30,133 bases of DNA from Planctomycetota bacterium (GCA_023417885.1 JAEZED010000104.1:1-30133), one strand, 5' to 3'; shown: positions 1 to 7,577, counted from the stretch's first letter. Notes: a model not told the origin generated them from the letters alone. Program-made: numbers and translations.

Positions 1-91
1 GCGCTCGGCGCACGGCGCGCAGCGCTCGGCGCACGGCGCACGGCGCGCAGCGCTTGGCGCACGGCGCGCAGCGCACCGCGCCGAGCGCCGA
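1..91. repeat. Heptamer-based GC-rich tandem repeat
   Basis: The stretch parses into 7-bp words of the form GCGCNNR (GCGCTCG, GCGCACG, GCGCGCA and relatives). These combine into higher-order units of 21 bp (1-21), 28 bp (22-49), 21 bp (50-70) and a diverged unit (71-91). The left end is cut by the window edge, so the true length is unknown. No coding frame is credible here. It resembles short tandemly repeated heptamers known from other bacteria, by pattern only. From 92 to 255 I see no gene and no convincing promoter. Confidence 0.85.
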
Positions 92-255
92 CTGTCCGTT
101 CAGGGCCGTTTTTATGTGACGGCACGGTCTCAGCGCCGCCGCCGCGGTTCTTATCGCCCCGGCGCGAAGAACTTTTCCCCCTCTCTCGTCTGTGAAGCCG
201 CCCCGCATCACCGCCGATGAGAGGGGTGCCGCCGCGGCCGGAGGAGCCGGCTACA

Positions 256-284
256 CTCAACGCCGGCTTTTAGCCGGCGTTGAG
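256..284 (+). promoter_or_regulatory. Perfect 13-bp hairpin overlapping a ribosome binding site
   Basis: The arms CTCAACGCCGGCT (256-268) and AGCCGGCGTTGAG (272-284) are exact reverse complements around a TTT loop. The 3' arm runs into GAGGA (282-286), which is the best Shine-Dalgarno candidate for the ATG at 294. A transcript containing the whole stem would have this ribosome site partly buried. A TACACT hexamer at 252-257 could act as a -10 element; its start point would then fall inside the 5' arm and leave only a short stem. Confidence 0.6.
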
Positions 285-1422
285 GACAATCACATGCCCA
301 AGTCGAAAGCCGCGTTCGGCCTCACCGTGCTCACCCCTGGCCCTGTGCGCCCTCTGCATTCCCGCCCCCGCCGGCGCCCTCGCCCGGCAGGCCGCTCCCG
401 AGTGCCGGATCGATCTCGCCGTGCCCGGAGTGATGAAGGACATCGTCTCCAACGCGCTGCTCCAGGGCCTGCGCGTCCCGGAGAAGGACGTCGAGGCCTT
501 CCTGCTCGATGCGCAGAAGCGATACGCCACCGGGCCCGAGCTCCTGAGGGCCGCCGCCGCGCATTTCAAGCTCGACGAGGCCGTCCTCGCCGCCGAGGTC
601 GAGCGATACAAGCACGTCAACTGCGCGCACGCCCGCGCGGCGGACGACAGCGTCGTGGCGTCGAGCAACCACGACGGCGTCACCGTCTCGACCTTCGCCC
701 GGGACGTCACGCTCCACGTCGTGCTCCACGAGATCGGCCACGCCCTGGTGCGCGAGTTCGACCTTCCCATCCTCGCGAACGAAGAAGCCGCCGCCGACGC
801 CTTCGCCACCTACTACCTCACGACCTACCTGCCCGATCGCGCCGTCGATGTCCTGGTCGCGCGCGTCACGTCGCTCATGATCGAGGCCGGCGAGACGCCC
901 GAGGTGGAATGGCGCGGCGAGCACGACGACGACGCCCGTCGCGCGTTCCAGATCGCCGCCCTCGCCATCGCCGCCGACCCGGCGAAGTACAAGCCGGTCG
1001 CCGACGTGGTCGGCATGTCGGAGGATGACATCGATGATGCGCGCGACTACGGCGCCGAGATCCGCCGGTCGTGGCGGCGCACGCTCGCGCCGCTCTGGAT
1101 GCCGTCCGACACCACCTCCAGTGAGGCGCGCGTGGTCTACGACGCCGGGAATCCGTTCATCGCGTCCCTCTGCGGCCCCGCGGGGGGCGCCGACGGCCTC
1201 GCCGCCGAGATCGAGTCCGCCGCCCGGCGCTTCGACTGGCACTCGCAGGTGACGATCCGCTTCGTCGACGGCGACGGCGGCGCCGGATGGAACCGCTCGG
1301 GCCGGACGATCACCGTCAACAGCGGGTACGTCCGCCGCTTCATCGCCCAGGGCAACCGCGGCCTCCCCGCGGCATCGGGCCTGAAGGAAAACGGACCATC
1401 ACCGGCGAGACCCGGATCGTGA
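280..1422 (+). CDS. DUF4344-like putative secreted zinc metallopeptidase, apparent frameshift in signal peptide
   Basis: The main frame, opened by a TTG at 280, has 380 codons. Residues 150-154 read HEIGH and are followed by DLPILANEEAAADAFA (161-176), the pattern of DUF4344 putative metallopeptidases, where the HExxH histidines and a downstream acidic residue bind zinc. The TTG has no ribosome site. The ATG at 294 has GAGGA at 282-286 and encodes MPKSKAAFGLTVLT, an ideal start of a signal peptide, but in another frame. Dropping one C from the CCCC run at 334-337 joins this to LALCALCIPAPAGALA in the main frame and gives a classical signal peptide. The real gene is therefore probably 294-1422 with a one-base insertion, either an assembly error or a recent mutation. 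The stop lies inside the first unit of a downstream 21-bp repeat. The family is moderately sure; the peptide substrate is unknown. Confidence 0.75.
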   Translation: MRTITCPSRKPRSASPCSPLALCALCIPAPAGALARQAAPECRIDLAVPGVMKDIVSNALLQGLRVPEKDVEAFLLDAQKRYATGPELLRAAAAHFKLDEAVLAAEVERYKHVNCAHARAADDSVVASSNHDGVTVSTFARDVTLHVVLHEIGHALVREFDLPILANEEAAADAFATYYLTTYLPDRAVDVLVARVTSLMIEAGETPEVEWRGEHDDDARRAFQIAALAIAADPAKYKPVADVVGMSEDDIDDARDYGAEIRRSWRRTLAPLWMPSDTTSSEARVVYDAGNPFIASLCGPAGGADGLAAEIESAARRFDWHSQVTIRFVDGDGGAGWNRSGRTITVNSGYVRRFIAQGNRGLPAASGLKENGPSPARPGS

Positions 1423-1473
1423 ATCCGAAGGCCCGGATCGACAATCCAAAGGCTCGGATCGTCGATCCGGTGG
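1411..1473. repeat. Three-unit 21-bp tandem repeat
   Basis: Units at 1411-1431, 1432-1452 and 1453-1473 share the form CYCGGATCGNNNATCCNNNGG. The core is palindromic or nearly so (GGATCGTCGATCC in the third unit). The first unit contains the TGA stop of the upstream metallopeptidase gene. Between the repeat and the next start (1474-1614) I see no gene. Confidence 0.75.
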
Positions 1474-1614
1474 CGCAGATCTCCCTGCTCATGGGGACGT
1501 CGGTGTTCGTGCTTCGCACTGTCCCATGTGAGCCGTACCATCGCTCGCCCCGGGCACGCACCCGTTTAACCGTTCCGGCGATTCGGAGTGTGTCAGGCGG
1601 GCAAGGAGATCTTC

Positions 1615-2487
1615 ATGCCGCATGCTGCACGCCGTCGTTCTTCCGCCTTCACACTCGTGGAGCTTCTCGTCGTCATCGGGATCATCGCGCTGCTGATCTC
1701 GATGCTGCTCCCGGCGCTCGGGCGGGCCCGGCATTCGGCGATGAGCACGGTCAATCTCTCCAATCTCCGCCAGCTCGGCATCGGGCTGGAGTTCTACCGC
1801 AACGACTACGAGGGGAAGTTCCCGCGCCACTCCTCCCTCAGCAGCGAACGACCCCGCACCCGCTGGGCGGATGACATCTATCCCTACCTCAACAGCGAAG
1901 AGGTCTTCATCAGCCCGCTGCTCAACGACATCGCCCGCATGAAGGCGATGAAGCCCTGGGCGCACACCTGCGACCCCGTCACCGGCCTCCCCAACGAATA
2001 CACGCGCTACTTCGGCGGGTATGGCTACAACTTCCAGTACCTGGGCAACTCGCGCGTGAAGGCCGGCAACAGCGGCCCCTATTTCGCCTCCACCGGCACC
2101 ATCCGCGACTCGGCGCGCACCATCGCCCTCGCCGACACCAAGGGCAGCCGCAACGGCGACGACTCCTTCGACTACGACGAGGCGACCTACGTCGTCGATC
2201 CGCCTCTCCAGAGCCTGAACTACGGCAGCCGCGGAAGCCGGCAGACGACGAGCAATCCGTTGGAGGCCGGCAACTACGGCTACACGGGCGGCGACGGCAC
2301 CGCGGGCACCGTCGTCGAGGAGCACCGCTCCACGCCCGACGCCCGCAACAACGGCGGCCGCGTCGCCGTCCTCTTCGTCGACGGCCACGGCGTCCATCTC
2401 CTGCCGATCGAGATGGACGACAGCGACAACGACGGCAACCCGGACAACGGCCTCTGGAACGGCCTGGGCGACTCCACCAAACGCTAG
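1615..2487 (+). CDS. Prepilin-type N-terminal cleavage/methylation domain protein
   Basis: A 290-aa type II secretion/type IV pilin-like protein. After a short basic leader it has the class III prepilin signal AFTLVELLVVIGIIALLI, in which cleavage before the Phe leaves Glu at mature position 5 and a hydrophobic helix. The rest is a large globular domain ending in a conserved-looking VAVLFVDGHG segment, as in the big prepilin-like families of Planctomycetota and Verrucomicrobiota. It would be processed by a prepilin peptidase and placed in the inner membrane or a pseudopilus. The ATG at 1615 is chosen because AAGGAG lies at 1603-1608; a GTG at 1588 is in frame but has no such site. The gene stands alone, without pilus assembly genes nearby. 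Its exact role in this organism is unknown. Confidence 0.88.
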   Translation: MPHAARRRSSAFTLVELLVVIGIIALLISMLLPALGRARHSAMSTVNLSNLRQLGIGLEFYRNDYEGKFPRHSSLSSERPRTRWADDIYPYLNSEEVFISPLLNDIARMKAMKPWAHTCDPVTGLPNEYTRYFGGYGYNFQYLGNSRVKAGNSGPYFASTGTIRDSARTIALADTKGSRNGDDSFDYDEATYVVDPPLQSLNYGSRGSRQTTSNPLEAGNYGYTGGDGTAGTVVEEHRSTPDARNNGGRVAVLFVDGHGVHLLPIEMDDSDNDGNPDNGLWNGLGDSTKR

Positions 2488-2511
2488 CCGGCACCCGTGC
2501 CTTCGCCGGCT
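2486..2511. terminator. Hairpin between convergent prepilin and ruvA genes
   Basis: AGCCGGC (2486-2492) and GCCGGCT (2505-2511) form a 7-bp perfect stem with a 12-nt loop, starting in the stop codon of the prepilin gene and ending 11 bp before the end of ruvA. There is no strong T-run, so intrinsic termination is uncertain; it could serve both strands. Confidence 0.35.
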
Positions 2512-2522
2512 GGGGCGGAAGA

Positions 2523-3161
2523 TCAGGGCCGGCCCGTCCGCAGGCGCAGCATCTCCCGGATGAGCTGATCGACCGCCGTCGGCGGGGTCTCCTCCGACTT
2601 CACGCGCTCCAGCAGCGCCTCGGCGTCGGGGCGGCGCTCGCCCAGGGCCACCAGCGCGGCGACGGCATCCTCCTCCACCGGCGTCAGATGACTGGATGCC
2701 GCGGCGCGCTTCGCGGGGATGGGGATGCCCGTGCCGACGTAGCGCCCGACCTTCCCCGCCAGCTCCGCGATGATCTGCTCGGCGGCGCGTTTGCCGATCT
2801 GCGGGAGCTTGGTGAGCGTGCGCGCGTCCTTGAGCTCAATGGCGTGCGCCACCTCGGCGGCGGGGAGCATCATGGCCTTGAGCGCCTTGCGCGGCCCGAT
2901 TCCCTTCACGGTGATGAACTGCTGGAAGAAGCTGCGATCGCTGTCGCGCAGGAAGCCGATCATGCGCGGCACGGCATTTCCCCCGGCGGTGTCCCCCTCG
3001 ATATAGAGCGTCGTGTGGAAGGTGATCTCCTCGCCCTCGCGCCCCTCCAGCAGCGGCACATCGGCCGCGGCGATGAGCAGTTCCAGCACGATCGGCCCCA
3101 CCGCGACCGCGACCCGATCCTCCCTCACGTGTTTCAGGATGCCCACGAGCGCGGTGATCAT
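2523..3161 (-). CDS. ruvA: Holliday junction branch migration protein RuvA
   Basis: A 212-aa protein, close to the usual RuvA length of about 200. RuvA tetramers clamp the Holliday junction and load the RuvB helicase rings, so branches migrate during recombinational repair. The N-terminal OB-fold begins MITALVGIL. Two helix-hairpin-helix motifs follow, VKGIGPRKAL (85-94) and LPQIGKRAAEQII (119-131), and a C-terminal domain (about 160-212) that should contact RuvB. An upstream in-frame ATG would add 15 residues not typical of the family, so I start at 3161, where the family begins. There is no Shine-Dalgarno, but TACACT lies at 3168-3173, six bases upstream, suggesting a leaderless transcript. 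ruvC lies 66 bp upstream on the same strand. ruvB is not in the window. Confidence 0.95.
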   Translation of the reverse strand: MITALVGILKHVREDRVAVAVGPIVLELLIAAADVPLLEGREGEEITFHTTLYIEGDTAGGNAVPRMIGFLRDSDRSFFQQFITVKGIGPRKALKAMMLPAAEVAHAIELKDARTLTKLPQIGKRAAEQIIAELAGKVGRYVGTGIPIPAKRAAASSHLTPVEEDAVAALVALGERRPDAEALLERVKSEETPPTAVDQLIREMLRLRTGRP

Positions 3162-3167
3162 GGCGGG

Positions 3168-3173
3168 AGTGTA
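3168..3173 (-). promoter_or_regulatory. TACACT -10-like element of ruvA
   Basis: Read on the minus strand, TACACT ends 6 nt before the ruvA ATG. There is no Shine-Dalgarno in between. It matches the TANNNT-then-start pattern of leaderless promoters; no clear -35 is seen. Confidence 0.4.
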
Positions 3174-3183
3174 GCCCATAGCC

Positions 3184-3200
3184 GCGGCACCGCGTGCCGC
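3184..3200 (-). terminator. Hairpin between ruvC and ruvA
   Basis: GCGGCAC (3184-3190) and GTGCCGC (3194-3200) form a perfect 7-bp stem with a 3-nt loop. It lies just after the end of ruvC and before the putative ruvA promoter. There is no T-run, so it may be a weak terminator or a processing site. Confidence 0.35.
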
Positions 3201-3227
3201 AGGCAATGCGAAGCGTGAAACTCCCGT

Positions 3228-3734
3228 TCATGCCCTGGCCAGCACGCCACTGCGGGCGCAGCAGAGCGCCACCGCCAGCGCGTCCGCGACGTCCGGTGGA
3301 TCAGGCGGCTCGGCGAGACGCCACGTCGCCTGGATGGAGCGCTGCATCATCTCCTTGCTGGCGTGCCCGTGGCCCGTCAGCGACTGCTTCACGCGGTTCG
3401 CCGAAAGCTCGTGCACGCCAAGGCCCTTGCGCCGCGCCACCAGGAGGATCACCCCGCGGGCATGCGCCATGATGATGGCGGTCTTCGGATGCTTGTAGTG
3501 AGCGTAGATCTCCTCGACCGCGACGCAGGCGGGACGATGCTCGGCGATGAGATCGACCAGTTCGCGCTCCAGCTCGCAGAGCCGATCGATGAGGGGCGCC
3601 TTGTCGTCGAGGCGGATGACCCCGCCGTCCACGAGCGCGGGGCGGTGCTCCTGCCCGGGCACGACGTCGATCACTCCGTAGCCGGTGAGGCGCGTGCCGG
3701 GATCCAGGCCGAGGATGCGGACGGGCTCGGACAT
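3228..3734 (-). CDS. ruvC: Crossover junction endodeoxyribonuclease RuvC
   Basis: A 168-aa protein of normal family length. RuvC dimers cut Holliday junctions symmetrically to resolve recombination intermediates. The opening ILGLDPGTRLTGYGVI carries the first catalytic Asp (11). VAVEEIYAHYKHP (71-83) carries the catalytic Glu (74 or 75), and PPDVADALAVAL holds the acidic pair D148 and D151 with the three-residue spacing of E. coli D138/D141. All four metal-binding positions are therefore present. The ATG has GAGG a few bases upstream and starts 6 nt after the end of the HEAT-repeat gene, so the two are almost certainly co-transcribed. Confidence 0.96.
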   Translation of the reverse strand: MSEPVRILGLDPGTRLTGYGVIDVVPGQEHRPALVDGGVIRLDDKAPLIDRLCELERELVDLIAEHRPACVAVEEIYAHYKHPKTAIIMAHARGVILLVARRKGLGVHELSANRVKQSLTGHGHASKEMMQRSIQATWRLAEPPDPPDVADALAVALCCARSGVLARA

Positions 3735-3740
3735 GCGACC

Positions 3741-4790
3741 TCAGTTGCGTCGTTCGCTGGCGAGGCCGGGCTGCTCGCCTGCCGCCTCCGCGAGCATGAG
3801 CGTGGCAGTTGCCGCCGCGAGCCGGACATCCGGGCTCGAATCCGACAGCAGCGGCTCGATCAGCGGCTGGGCGTCGAGCCGGCCGATCTCCCCCAGCGCC
3901 AGCGCCGCCATCGCGCGGCGCCGGGCGTCGCGATCATCCAGCCGGCTGGCGGCGACGGCATACCCGCGGTCGCTTCCCAGGGCCCCCAGCCCCCGCGCCG
4001 CGGCGAGCTGCACTTCGACGTACTCGTCCGTCAGCTTGCCGTGAAGGGCCGGCTCGGCGCGTGCGTCGTATGGCCCGGCCAGTGCGAGCGTCCCGAGCAC
4101 GCGGTCGTCCGAATAGCCGCTGATGGATGCCGCGAGGAGCGCCTCGAAACCGTCCTCGTCGCGCAGGCGCCAGAGCGCCTCGGCCACGTTCAGACGCACG
4201 TTCGCATCCGGATCCTCCTGCATCGGGCGCAGCAGCCGCACCGCCGTCGCTTCCCCGAGGAGCCCCAGCGCCACCGCGGTGTTGGCGCGCACGAGCGAGT
4301 TGCCCGACTGCGAGAACTCGGTGAACCGGTGGCTCTGCGACGTGTCGCCGATGCGGTGCAGGGCGAAAACGCCGGCGACCTGTCCGTTCGGGCTGTCGCC
4401 GGCGGCCATCGCTTCGAACTGCGGCTTGAGCTGCGCCAGGCGCATCCGACCGGCCGCCATCGTCGCGGCGAAACGCACGCGCGGGTCGGCGTCGGCAATC
4501 CCCTCTTCCAGCAGGGGAAGCGCCTGTTCCGGCGGCACGTGCTGGATCGCCTCGACCGCATGAGCCCGGCGAATCGGGTCCTCGGCGTTCATCATCTCGC
4601 GCACGATCTGCACGGCGGAGCCGACCATGGCGCTGTCCAGCGCGACACTGCGCGCCCGCGGCGGGGCGGGCGCCTCCGGAGGCGTGAGCAGGTCGCGGCG
4701 GCCCCCGGCACATCCCAGGCTCCCGAGCGAGATGAGCAGCGCCAGCAACAGGATGCCGCTGGACTGGGTGGGACGGCGTCGTTGAACCAT
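3741..4790 (-). CDS. HEAT-repeat lipoprotein
   Basis: A 349-aa protein with a lipoprotein signal: basic start, hydrophobic stretch (about 12-24) and lipobox SLGC with Cys27. The mature part is a run of HEAT/PBS-lyase-like helical repeats of about 30-35 residues, seen as recurrent blocks such as DADPRVRFAATMAAGRM, DPDANVRLNVAEALWRL and DSSPDVRLAAATATLML. Such solenoids usually bind proteins and are not catalytic. A ribosome site (GAGGG) precedes the ATG. Downstream, ruvC begins after only 6 nt, so an envelope lipoprotein heads a DNA-repair unit. That linkage may be only positional. The partner is unknown. The fold assignment is firm, the function is not. Confidence 0.85.
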   Translation of the reverse strand: MVQRRRPTQSSGILLLALLISLGSLGCAGGRRDLLTPPEAPAPPRARSVALDSAMVGSAVQIVREMMNAEDPIRRAHAVEAIQHVPPEQALPLLEEGIADADPRVRFAATMAAGRMRLAQLKPQFEAMAAGDSPNGQVAGVFALHRIGDTSQSHRFTEFSQSGNSLVRANTAVALGLLGEATAVRLLRPMQEDPDANVRLNVAEALWRLRDEDGFEALLAASISGYSDDRVLGTLALAGPYDARAEPALHGKLTDEYVEVQLAAARGLGALGSDRGYAVAASRLDDRDARRRAMAALALGEIGRLDAQPLIEPLLSDSSPDVRLAAATATLMLAEAAGEQPGLASERRN

Positions 4791-4887
4791 GTGATTGCCC
4801 TCGCGTCGTGAGAGAAGCCCCCCGAGACAGATCGGCGGCCGGGACTTGCGGACTGTACCCAGGATGGTGCCAACGGCGGGTCTTACC

Positions 4888-4893
4888 TACCAT
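4888..4893 (+). promoter_or_regulatory. TACCAT -10-like element before the GTG at 4900
   Basis: TACCAT ends 6 nt before the GTG that opens a compact lipoprotein-type signal peptide. There is no Shine-Dalgarno. If real, it makes GTG 4900 the start of a leaderless transcript instead of the in-frame ATG at 4864. Confidence 0.3.
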
Positions 4894-4899
4894 CCACCC

Positions 4900-6123
4900 G
4901 TGCTTTTTCGCGTGGCCGGCCTGTTCCTGGTGGTGCTGCTCCTGCCGGCCTGCACGGCGGCGGCGCAGGAGTTGCGCGTCTACCTCGTAACGGTAGGGCC
5001 GGGCGAGAAGCCGTGGGAGCGATACGGCCACAACGCGCTGCTCTTCGAGGATCCGCAGACGGGGGAAAGCCTTTCCTACGACTGGGGCCGCTTCGACTTC
5101 GACCAGCCCAACTTCATCGCCCGCTTCGTCCGCGGCGACATGCTTTACAGCAGCGGGGTCTCAGACGGCAACCGGGTGCTGGGTTTCTACGCCGATCAAC
5201 TCGACCGGCGCGTTGAGCTCCAGGAACTGGCTCTCTCTCCGGAGCAGACCCGCCGGCTCCTGCGCCTCTGCGAGATCGCGAACCTGCCCGCCAACAGCCA
5301 GTACCGGTACGACTACTTCATTGCCAACTGCTCCACGAAGCTGCGTGACGTGCTGGACGAGGCACTCGGAGGGCAGATCGCCGAGCAGCTCCAGGGCGTG
5401 CCCGCCGGCACGACCTTCCGCGACGAGGCGGAGCGGCATATCGCTTACCACTGGCCGATGTGGCTCGGCTTCAACGCCGGCCTCGGCCGACCGGCCGACC
5501 GGCCGATCGACGCCTGGGAGTACACCTTTCTCCCCGCCGAGCTTCGCGACTGGTTGCGGGACGTGGAGATCGCGGCCGACGACGGCGCGCCGCGCCCGCT
5601 CGTGAGGACAGAGCTGTTGCTCAACGAGGGAGATGCCCCCGTCACGCCGGTCGATCCTCCCAGCCGCTGGTGGCAGACGGGCATACTGGGGCTGGCACTG
5701 GCTGCCGGGATGCTGCTGCTGACGCGCCTGCGGCGTCCGGGCTGGTCGCTTGCAGCGGCGGGGCTCTGGTTCCTGCTGGCGGGGCTCGGGGGAACGCTCC
5801 TGCTGTTGCTGTGGGCTTTCACCGACCACTGGGCGGCGTACTGGAACCAGAGTCTCCTGCTCCTTTCACCGCTCGGCCTCCCCCTGGCATTCGAGACGAT
5901 GACGCAGCGCCACCCGCGGGCGATCCGGCTCCTTGCGGGCATCCACCTCGGACTTTGCGTGCTCGGGGCACTGCTGCACCTGGTCCCGGGGGTCGGACAG
6001 GAAAACCTGCCGATCATCGCTCTTGCCCTGCCCGCCAACGCCGCGGCGGCCTGGGTGGCGGGGCTGCGCACGGGACGCAGGCAGTCGCCGACGGCCGGCG
6101 ACGTCGAGATGGCGCCGGCCTGA
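4900..6123 (+). CDS. DUF4105 domain membrane protein
   Basis: A 407-aa envelope protein with the DUF4105 (Lnb N-terminal periplasmic) domain. Family-like features are ERYGHNALLFEDP near the N-terminus and YDYFIANCSTKLRDVLDEAL, which contains the conserved Asn-Cys. After this periplasmic domain come about five hydrophobic segments in the C-terminal third, for example TGILGLALAAGMLLLTRL and GIHLGLCVLGALLHLV. The start GTG 4900 gives MLFRVAGLFLVVLLLPAC, a clean lipobox or signal peptide. An ATG at 4864 would add 12 residues and has no better ribosome site. The downstream peptidase gene starts 62 bp later on the same strand and is probably co-transcribed. The enzymatic role of the DUF4105 family is not settled, though the conserved His, Asn and Cys suggest a papain-like or amidase fold. 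Confidence 0.8.
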   Translation: MLFRVAGLFLVVLLLPACTAAAQELRVYLVTVGPGEKPWERYGHNALLFEDPQTGESLSYDWGRFDFDQPNFIARFVRGDMLYSSGVSDGNRVLGFYADQLDRRVELQELALSPEQTRRLLRLCEIANLPANSQYRYDYFIANCSTKLRDVLDEALGGQIAEQLQGVPAGTTFRDEAERHIAYHWPMWLGFNAGLGRPADRPIDAWEYTFLPAELRDWLRDVEIAADDGAPRPLVRTELLLNEGDAPVTPVDPPSRWWQTGILGLALAAGMLLLTRLRRPGWSLAAAGLWFLLAGLGGTLLLLLWAFTDHWAAYWNQSLLLLSPLGLPLAFETMTQRHPRAIRLLAGIHLGLCVLGALLHLVPGVGQENLPIIALALPANAAAAWVAGLRTGRRQSPTAGDVEMAPA

Positions 6124-6185
6124 ACCTGCGGGCCCCCGGCGCGTCGAATGGGCGGATCTTCCGGTTATCGTCTCAGGACCCTGCT

Positions 6186-7577
6186 GTGAGTCGAATCCAC
6201 TTGCCAGCTCCGCTGCCAGCATGCTTCCTCGCTCTCCTCCTCGGTGGGGCGGCTTGGGGGAAGGATGAGACGTCCGGCCCTGCGACGCAACCGGCCACCC
6301 GGCCGGAAGAGGCGGTACGCGTCACGGTCGATCCGCCGATCACGGTGCGGCTGACATTCGAAGGGGGGAAGCGTTCCGTACTGGGGGACCTGGTCGCCTA
6401 CAGCGAGCTTGGGCCCACCCTGGAAGCGCGGGGAACGCGAACCGAATACCGCTGGATCGAGATCGAGCCGCGCAGCGCGTTCATCGTGCGGTACCGGCTG
6501 ATCGACCAGGAGAACGCGCTCCATTGGTTGTCCCTCGGGGAGTTCGGCCTCGCAATCGGCGCCGACGACCAGGCGGAGCGCGCGCTCGGGCGCGCCCTGC
6601 GACTCGATCCGTCACTGGCGCCGGAGGTGACGCGCATTCGCGCCGACGCGCCTGGCAGGCTGAGGGGACCGTTCCAGCCGAAGGAGCCGGACGAGGATGC
6701 CGACGGCGGAGGCGGCCCGTTCGACCTGCTGCCGGGCACCGTCGTGAATGACGGCCTGTTCGAGGAAGTGACGCCGGAACAGGCAGCCCGGGCAATGGCT
6801 GCCGCCGACCGGGCGGCGAGCCGCGCGCTGGAGCGGCTGGGCGTGAAGGCGCGCCGTCTGGAGACGTCGCACTTCGTGATCCACACCGACTGGGATCCGG
6901 TGGACGACCAGTTCCTGGAGGATGCGCTGGAGGAGGCCTACAGGCTGGTGGCGGGGGAGTTTGGCGTTTCGCCGGAGCGGAACATCTTCGTCGGGAAGCT
7001 GCCGGTCTACATGTTCGACGACCATGGGATGTTCCTGCGTTACGCCCGGGAGATCGACGGGCAGGAGGGGTTCGGCAAGTCGGTGGCGGGTTACTTCACG
7101 ACCCGCACGGACGGCGTCGGGAAGATGGTGATGAGCAAGCCGCGGGCGGGGGGCGAGAACGACCTGGAGGCGGCGAGGCGGATCTGGCGTCGAAACCTGA
7201 CACACGAGTTCGTGCATGCGTTCGTGGCCCGGTACCGGGGCAACGGCTTCGTGCCGCGCTGGCTGAACGAGGGGCTGGCCGAGTTGATCGCCGAGAAGGT
7301 GCATTCGCGTCCGCTCGCCGTCGAGCGGGCAAGGCGGATGGCGCGGTCGGGCCAGAGCATCGCGGAGATCTTCAACGACAGGCACCTCCCCGGGCCGGAG
7401 ATGTACCCGGTGATGATGACGCTGGTGCAGGCGCTGCACGAGGAGGATCCGGATCGGTTCGTCGAGCTCCTCCACCGGATCAAGGCCGGCGAACCGCCCG
7501 AGCGGGCGCTGCGGGAGCTTTTCGGCGTCGACTACCTCGGCCTCGAGGCCGCCTGGCGACGCCTGATGACACGCTGA
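6186..7577 (+). CDS. Secreted peptidase MA-like metalloprotease
   Basis: A 463-aa protein with a signal peptide (residues 1-26) followed by a Thr/Pro-rich linker. Residues 114-145 look like a single TPR-type helical pair (LSLGEFGLAIGADDQAERAL). The C-terminal half carries HEFVH (340-344) and then WLNEGLAE with Glu362, the third zinc ligand of a gluzincin. This is the arrangement of peptidase MA-like and DUF1570-type proteins. It should act outside the cytoplasm. The GTG at 6186 is chosen because AGGA lies at 6175-6178 with a 7-nt spacing and because it puts the signal peptide at the very N-terminus; the open frame runs further upstream only as a shadow. The substrate is unknown. It is probably expressed with the DUF4105 gene. 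Confidence 0.85.
   Translation: MSRIHLPAPLPACFLALLLGGAAWGKDETSGPATQPATRPEEAVRVTVDPPITVRLTFEGGKRSVLGDLVAYSELGPTLEARGTRTEYRWIEIEPRSAFIVRYRLIDQENALHWLSLGEFGLAIGADDQAERALGRALRLDPSLAPEVTRIRADAPGRLRGPFQPKEPDEDADGGGGPFDLLPGTVVNDGLFEEVTPEQAARAMAAADRAASRALERLGVKARRLETSHFVIHTDWDPVDDQFLEDALEEAYRLVAGEFGVSPERNIFVGKLPVYMFDDHGMFLRYAREIDGQEGFGKSVAGYFTTRTDGVGKMVMSKPRAGGENDLEAARRIWRRNLTHEFVHAFVARYRGNGFVPRWLNEGLAELIAEKVHSRPLAVERARRMARSGQSIAEIFNDRHLPGPEMYPVMMTLVQALHEEDPDRFVELLHRIKAGEPPERALRELFGVDYLGLEAAWRRLMTR

Noticed and set aside
3363..4811. 482-aa plus-strand open frame opposite ruvC and the HEAT gene
   Set aside because: Antisense shadow; the minus-strand proteins have catalytic and repeat motifs.
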